DNA of 56,387 nt from Burkholderiaceae bacterium (lineage in GTDB: Bacteria; Pseudomonadota; Gammaproteobacteria; Burkholderiales; Burkholderiaceae_C), in NCBI GenBank assembly GCA_023954035.1, contig JAMLIT010000024.1, positions 1 through 56,387 on the forward strand, written 5' to 3'. Below the pieces are notes generated by a model, which saw nothing but the letters and a program-made list of their open reading frames with translations, was not told where the DNA came from and did not search any database. Made by a program: the position numbers and the translations under genes. Below, piece by piece: positions 51,159 to 56,387 of this stretch. Numbering within the stretch: the first letter of the stretch is position 1; each line of letters begins with the position of its first letter.

Positions 51159-52325
51159 ATGAAACTTCGCTACTTCGCAGCCCTGGCATTTGCCCTGGGC
51201 ACCACGGGCGCGGCCCTCGCCCAGGCGCAGCAAGGGGTCACCAAGGACACCATTACGCTGGGCACCATCCAGGATTTTTCGGGCCCGCTCGCCGGTTGGG
51301 GCAAGGAGGTGCGCCAAGGCATGATGCTGCGGCTGGACGAGGCGAACGAGCAGGGCGGCGTGAACGGCCGCAAGCTCGAACTGAAGGTGGAAGATTCAGG
51401 CTACGACCCCAAGCGCGCTGTGCTCGCTGCGCAGAAGCTGGTGAACCAGGAAAAGATTTTCATGATGCTCGGCCATATCGGCACGGCACAGAACATGGCC
51501 GCCATGCCGGTCCAGTTTTCCAAGAACGTCATCAACTTCTTCCCCCTGACGGCAGCGCGTGAAATGTACGAGCCCTTCCACCGGCTGAAGTACGCCTATG
51601 CTGCTCCCTATTACGACCAGATCCGCCTGGTGTTGCCAAAGCTCGCAAAGGAAAAGAACGCGAAGAAGGTCTGCATCATTTACCAGGACGACGAATTTGG
51701 GCTGGAGGTGATGCGGGGCGGCGAGACTGCACTCAAAGCCATGGGGATGGAGTACACAGAGAAGACATCCTTCAAGCGCGGCGCCACCGACTTCTCTTCG
51801 CAAGTCGCCAAGATGAAGGCAGCCCATTGTGATTTGGTGGTCTTGGGAACGATCATCCGCGAGACGATCGGCACGATCGGCGAGTCGCGCAAGACAGGCT
51901 TCAATCCGGTCTTCCTGGGCTCGCAAGCCGCCTACACCGACCTGATCCACAAACTTGGAGGCAAGGCCATGGATGGTCTCTACGCAACCATGGCGATGCA
52001 AAACCCCTACGTCGACGATGAATCACAACCCATCCGCTTCTGGGCCAACAAGTACAAGACCAAGTACAACGACGACCCAGGGGTATTCTCGACCTATGGC
52101 TACTCCATCATGGACGCGTTCATCCATGCGGCAGAAAAGGCCGGGAAGAACCTCAATACCGACAGCTTCATCAAAGCCATGGACACCATGGTGATGCCAC
52201 CCAACATTTTCGGTAGCGCCGAATACAGTTACGGCCCGCAGAAGCGCTTGGGCAGCGACCTCTCGCGTCTCTCACAAATTCAGAACGGCAAGTGGAAGGT
52301 CGTGTCCGACTACATCAAGCCCTGA
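51159..52325 (+). CDS. Liv-type substrate-binding protein, copy 1
   Basis: Periplasmic type 1 binding protein (Peripla_BP_6) of 388 residues; signal peptide cleaved after ALA (about residue 21). Marks: GVTKDTITLGTIQDFSGPLA, NEQGGVNGRKLELKVEDSGY, GHIGTAQNMAAMPVQF, then QVAKMKAAHCDLVVLG. CAAGGAGACAAA precedes the ATG. It has its own terminator and a near-identical copy follows at 52563 (same length, no gaps, about four in five residues identical by eye). Ligand unknown. Confidence 0.92.
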   Translation: MKLRYFAALAFALGTTGAALAQAQQGVTKDTITLGTIQDFSGPLAGWGKEVRQGMMLRLDEANEQGGVNGRKLELKVEDSGYDPKRAVLAAQKLVNQEKIFMMLGHIGTAQNMAAMPVQFSKNVINFFPLTAAREMYEPFHRLKYAYAAPYYDQIRLVLPKLAKEKNAKKVCIIYQDDEFGLEVMRGGETALKAMGMEYTEKTSFKRGATDFSSQVAKMKAAHCDLVVLGTIIRETIGTIGESRKTGFNPVFLGSQAAYTDLIHKLGGKAMDGLYATMAMQNPYVDDESQPIRFWANKYKTKYNDDPGVFSTYGYSIMDAFIHAAEKAGKNLNTDSFIKAMDTMVMPPNIFGSAEYSYGPQKRLGSDLSRLSQIQNGKWKVVSDYIKP

Positions 52326-52344
52326 GCGCCCCAGCCACCAGAGC

Positions 52345-52371
52345 AAGCCGCCCCGCCCGGGCGGCTTTTTT
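52345..52371 (+). terminator. Rho-independent terminator after binding protein copy 1
   Basis: GCCGCCC, 5-base loop, GGGCGGC followed by TTTTTT, about 20 bases after the stop. Confidence 0.9.
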
Positions 52372-52562
52372 GTTGGCTGGCGCATTCAGGCAGTCCATTG
52401 GGTCAACCATCGCCGCGACAGGCCACAACTTCATCACCCACCCAGAACCACGCGGGGCAATACGCGCGGCAATCGATGCGCTGATCGGGTCCTTATTAGG
52501 GAAACCGCCCGTGCTCTGAGCGTTGCCTCGCTTTATAACGGTTCAAACAAGGAGACAAAGCC

Positions 52563-53729
52563 ATGAAACTTCACCACCTCGCCGCCCTGGCGTTCGCATT
52601 GGGCACTTCGGGCGCCGCTATGGCACAAGCCCAGCAAGGCGTCACCAAGGACACCATCACACTGGGTTCCATCCAAGATTTGTCAGGACCGCTGGCCGGT
52701 TTTGGCAAACAGGTGCGCCTGGGCATGATGCTGCGCGTGGACGAGGCCAACGAGCAGGGTGGAGTGAACGGCCGCCAGCTCGAACTCAAGGTGGAGGACT
52801 CGGGCTACGACCCCAAGCGCGCCGTGCTGGCTGCGCAAAAGCTCGTGAACCAGGACAAGATTTTCATGATGGTCGGCCACATCGGCACAGCGCAGAACAT
52901 GGCCGCAATGCCGGTTCAGTTTGCGAAGAACGTCATCAACTTCTTCCCGGTGACGGCCGCGCGGGAAATGTACGAGCCGTTCAACCGGCTCAAGTACGCG
53001 TTTGCCGCCACCTACTACGACCAGATTCGCATGGCGCTTCCCAAGTTGGTGAAGGAGAAGAACGCGAAAAAAGTTTGCACCATTTACCAGGATGACGAAT
53101 TCGGCCTGGAAGTGGAGCGCGGTGGTGAAGCCGCCCTGAAAACCATGGGCATGGAATACGCCGAGAAGACTTCGTTCAAGCGCGGTGCGACCGATTTTTC
53201 TTCGCAGGTCGCCAAGATGAAATCTGCCGGATGTGATTTTGTGGTGCTGGGCACCATCATCCGCGAGACCATTGGCACCATCGGGGAGTCGCGCAAGACC
53301 GGCTTCAATCCCACCTTCCTCGGCTCCAGCGCAGCCTATACCGACCTGATCCACAAGCTTGGCGGCAAGGCCATGGACGGGCTGTACGCCACCATGACGG
53401 TGCAAAACCCCTACCTGGACGAGACTTCGCAACCGATTCGCTTCTGGGCCAACAAGTACAAAACCAAGTTCAATGAAGACCCGGCGGTGTTCTCGGTGTA
53501 TGGCTACCTGATCATTGATTCGTTCATCCGCGCAGCACAAGCCGCCGGCAAGAATCTGACTACCGACAGCTTCATCAAGGTCATGGACACCATGGTGTAT
53601 CCGCCGGACATCTTCGGCAGCGCCGAAGCCAAATTCGGTCCACAAAAGCGCCTGGGCAGCAATCTGTCGCGCATCTCGCAAATCCAGGATGGCAAGTGGA
53701 AAGTGGTGTCGGACTACGTCCAGCCCTGA
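52563..53729 (+). CDS. Liv-type substrate-binding protein, copy 2
   Basis: Same family and length (388 residues) as the preceding gene, with the same signal-peptide pattern and ribosome site (CAAGGAGACAAA). Differences cluster in short stretches, for example YAFAATYYDQ versus YAYAAPYYDQ and QNPYLDETSQP versus QNPYVDDESQP, near likely ligand-lobe positions. A 237-base gap separates them, enough for its own promoter. Probably a tandem duplication allowing different ligand range or expression. Confidence 0.92.
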   Translation: MKLHHLAALAFALGTSGAAMAQAQQGVTKDTITLGSIQDLSGPLAGFGKQVRLGMMLRVDEANEQGGVNGRQLELKVEDSGYDPKRAVLAAQKLVNQDKIFMMVGHIGTAQNMAAMPVQFAKNVINFFPVTAAREMYEPFNRLKYAFAATYYDQIRMALPKLVKEKNAKKVCTIYQDDEFGLEVERGGEAALKTMGMEYAEKTSFKRGATDFSSQVAKMKSAGCDFVVLGTIIRETIGTIGESRKTGFNPTFLGSSAAYTDLIHKLGGKAMDGLYATMTVQNPYLDETSQPIRFWANKYKTKFNEDPAVFSVYGYLIIDSFIRAAQAAGKNLTTDSFIKVMDTMVYPPDIFGSAEAKFGPQKRLGSNLSRISQIQDGKWKVVSDYVQP

Positions 53730-53763
53730 CCCCGCCGCCACGGCAAGCCGGAAAATCGAATCC

Positions 53764-53788
53764 AACCGCCCTCCGGGGCGGTTTTTTT
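53764..53788 (+). terminator. Rho-independent terminator after binding protein copy 2
   Basis: AACCGCCC, 3-4 base loop, GGGCGGTT followed by seven T, 34 bases after the stop. Confidence 0.92.
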
Positions 53789-53809
53789 CTTCTGCGCCCC
53801 GTCTCCGTT

Positions 53810-53862
53810 ATGCTATCTCTTTCATAGCTATAGAAGCTTATTGAATAAGCGATAAAGACTGA
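53810..53862 (+). repeat. Family A intergenic repeat, degenerate copy 6
   Basis: CATAGCTATAGAAGC, TTATTGAATAAGCGATAAAG. AT-rich relative to surroundings; lies in the 252-base gap before the thiolase gene. Confidence 0.55.
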
Positions 53863-53981
53863 TTATTGTTGATTTTTTCGGACGTTTGCCTATCGGATCG
53901 AAGACCGAAGTCAGATTTAAGAAAAGCGTCCGCTCTGTAAAACTATACTCAAGCGTCCAGCCCAACAGGAGACTTTCCCCC

Positions 53982-55187
<1,206 letters not shown>

Positions 55188-55189
55188 CC

Positions 55190-55330
55190 CCCCTGCGCCG
55201 CTGCGCGGCTTCCCCCCAGGGGGACGGCTCCAGCGGACTGGCAAAGCCAGATCCGCGGTGCCGCTGGTATTGGTCAGCGCCACGCTCAACGAACGAAACC
55301 GCGCACGCTGCAGTGCGCCTACTGAACAAG
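55190..55330 (+). repeat. GC-rich repeat between thiolase and fadB-like genes (family B, type 2)
   Basis: Contains CTGCGCCGCTGCGCGGCTTC, ACTGGCAAAGCCAG and CTGGTATTGGTCAGCGCC, close to the element at 45860. Confidence 0.65.
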
Positions 55331-55340
55331 AGACACCACC

Positions 55341-56387
55341 ATGCAAACCATTCGCTACGAACTTCTGGATGCCGCAGGCGGCAAGGTCGCGCTGGTCACG
55401 TTTGACGAGGCCAACTCCCCCGTCAACACGATGTGCCGCCAATGGCAGGACGATCTCGTCGAACTTGTGAAGCAGGTGCAGCTTGACCGCCCTCAGCTGT
55501 CCGGCATAGTCTTGGCGTCTGCCAAGACCAGCTTTTTCGCTGGCGCCGACCTCAAGGCCACCATGCGAGGCACGGCGGACGACGCGCAGGCAGGCTTTGC
55601 CGTCATCGAGCGCATGAAGCAGCAGTTTCGCACGCTGGAAACCCTGGGCATTCCGGTGGTGGCGTGCCTCAATGGCGCGGCGCTGGGGGGTGGCTGGGAA
55701 GTGGCACTGATTGCCCACCACCGCATTGCGCTCGACAACCCGCGCATTCAGTTTGGCCTGCCCGAAGTCACGCTGGGCCTGATCCCCGGCGCCACCGGCA
55801 TCACCAAGATGACGCGGCTGCTCGGCCTGATGGGGGCGCAGCCCTATCTGCTGGAAGGCAAACTCTTTAACCCACAAGATGCCGTCAAACTCGGCCTGGT
55901 GCACGCCACCGTCGCGACGCCGGACGAGCTGCTGCCAGCAGCCCTCGCCTGGATTGCTGCCAACCCCAAGGCGCAGCAGCCCTGGGACGACAAAAACTAC
56001 AAAATCCCCGGTGGCACGCCCGCGAATCCCAAAATCGCCAACGCCCTGATCGTGGCGCCCGCCATGCTCAAGAAAACCACGCGCGGGCGCTACCCGGCCC
56101 CAGAGGCGGCGCTGGCCTGCATGGTCGAAGGCGCGCTGGTGGATTACGACACGGCGCTGCGCATCGAGAGCCGGGCACTGGCCAAAGTCATGAGCGGCCA
56201 GGTGGCGCGCAACATGGTCAGCGCCTTTTTCTTCGACCTGAACGCGGTGAAAAGCGGCCGCTCGCGCCCCGGCAACGCGTCGCGCGGCAAGCTGTCCAAG
56301 GTGGGCGTGCTCGGCGCCGGCATGATGGGCGCGGGCATCGCCTGGGCGCAGGCCAGCAAAGGGATTGCCACGGTTCTTAAAGATGTG
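55341..56387 (+). CDS. FadB-like 3-hydroxyacyl-CoA dehydrogenase/enoyl-CoA hydratase, 3' end missing
   Basis: Multifunctional beta-oxidation enzyme, cut by the window edge after 349 codons. Residues 1-200 are a crotonase domain: SFFAGADLKATM, LNGAALGGGWEVALIAHHRI and PEVTLGLIPGATG with the catalytic Glu region. From about 312 a Rossmann NAD site begins (VGVLGAGMMGAGIAWAQA). The start is ATG 55341 (MQTIRYELLDAAG). Follows the thiolase gene, as usual for fadBA-type pairs. Confidence 0.93.
   Translation, partial: MQTIRYELLDAAGGKVALVTFDEANSPVNTMCRQWQDDLVELVKQVQLDRPQLSGIVLASAKTSFFAGADLKATMRGTADDAQAGFAVIERMKQQFRTLETLGIPVVACLNGAALGGGWEVALIAHHRIALDNPRIQFGLPEVTLGLIPGATGITKMTRLLGLMGAQPYLLEGKLFNPQDAVKLGLVHATVATPDELLPAALAWIAANPKAQQPWDDKNYKIPGGTPANPKIANALIVAPAMLKKTTRGRYPAPEAALACMVEGALVDYDTALRIESRALAKVMSGQVARNMVSAFFFDLNAVKSGRSRPGNASRGKLSKVGVLGAGMMGAGIAWAQASKGIATVLKDV

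Noticed and set aside
52326-52562. Possible small gene between the two binding proteins
   Set aside because: A 75-codon frame spans the terminator and has no start signal or family; the region is better read as leader DNA.

Overview
The window is about 56 kb of GC-rich chromosomal DNA with dense genes, long antisense shadow frames and no phage, plasmid, insertion-sequence, CRISPR, tRNA or rRNA genes. Gene content and order point to Burkholderiales, most likely Comamonadaceae (relatives of Acidovorax, Polaromonas and Variovorax). Evidence: the hslVU and mraZ-rsmH-ftsL-ftsI neighbourhood, dapF-DUF484-xerC, a DksA with a degenerate zinc site, TRAP and Liv-type transporters, and two families of short intergenic repeats of a kind seen in that family.

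Layout. 1-3430 is the start of the division/cell-wall (dcw) cluster on the minus strand: mraZ, rsmH, ftsL and ftsI (cut by the window edge), preceded by a clear four-fold 10-bp MraZ operator. 3592-9366 (minus) holds hslU, hslV, a 578-residue protein with a STAS-like C-terminus, dksA and a COG0523/CobW GTPase with a His-Asp hexanucleotide repeat. 9400-12088 (minus) is dapF-DUF484-xerC. 12186-15599 (plus) has a nu-class-like glutathione transferase, a Nudix/metallo-beta-lactamase fusion and an S4/pseudouridine-synthase-like protein whose catalytic Asp position is Pro. rnpB (RNase P RNA) lies at about 15683-16135 on the minus strand. 16188-21163 (plus) has a methyltransferase, cysK and the ybhP-clsB-ybhN trio. 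21171-27594 holds two small membrane proteins, an AT-rich island with a small secreted protein, an FAD oxidoreductase, htpX, a DUF3025 gene and pyrC.

28047-33237 (minus) is a glutamate/aspartate-type ABC transporter operon (gltIJKL-like) with a second solute-binding protein and a HypT-like LysR regulator. 33366-36231 (plus) is a TRAP transporter (dctQ-dctM-dctP). 36314-40568 holds an Atm1-type ABC exporter, two hotdog thioesterases, a TetR regulator with a candidate operator, and a bactofilin.

The most notable system is 40615-43934. A selenophosphate synthase (senC/selD-like), a TIGR04348-type glycosyltransferase (senB-like) and an EgtB-like iron enzyme (senA-like) form a compact divergent cluster matching the selenoneine biosynthesis locus first described in Variovorax paradoxus. 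SenC would make selenophosphate, SenB a selenosugar, and SenA would join selenium to hercynine. The senA and senB start codons overlap in one CATG. No egtD is present here, so hercynine must come from elsewhere.

44065-56387 is a catabolic block: a crotonase, a complete Liv-type ABC transporter (livHMGF), a long-chain-type acyl-CoA synthetase, two tandem near-identical Liv-type binding proteins, a thiolase and the start of a FadB-like multifunctional beta-oxidation enzyme. Together they suggest import of a carboxylic acid, CoA activation and beta-oxidation, rather than amino-acid uptake.
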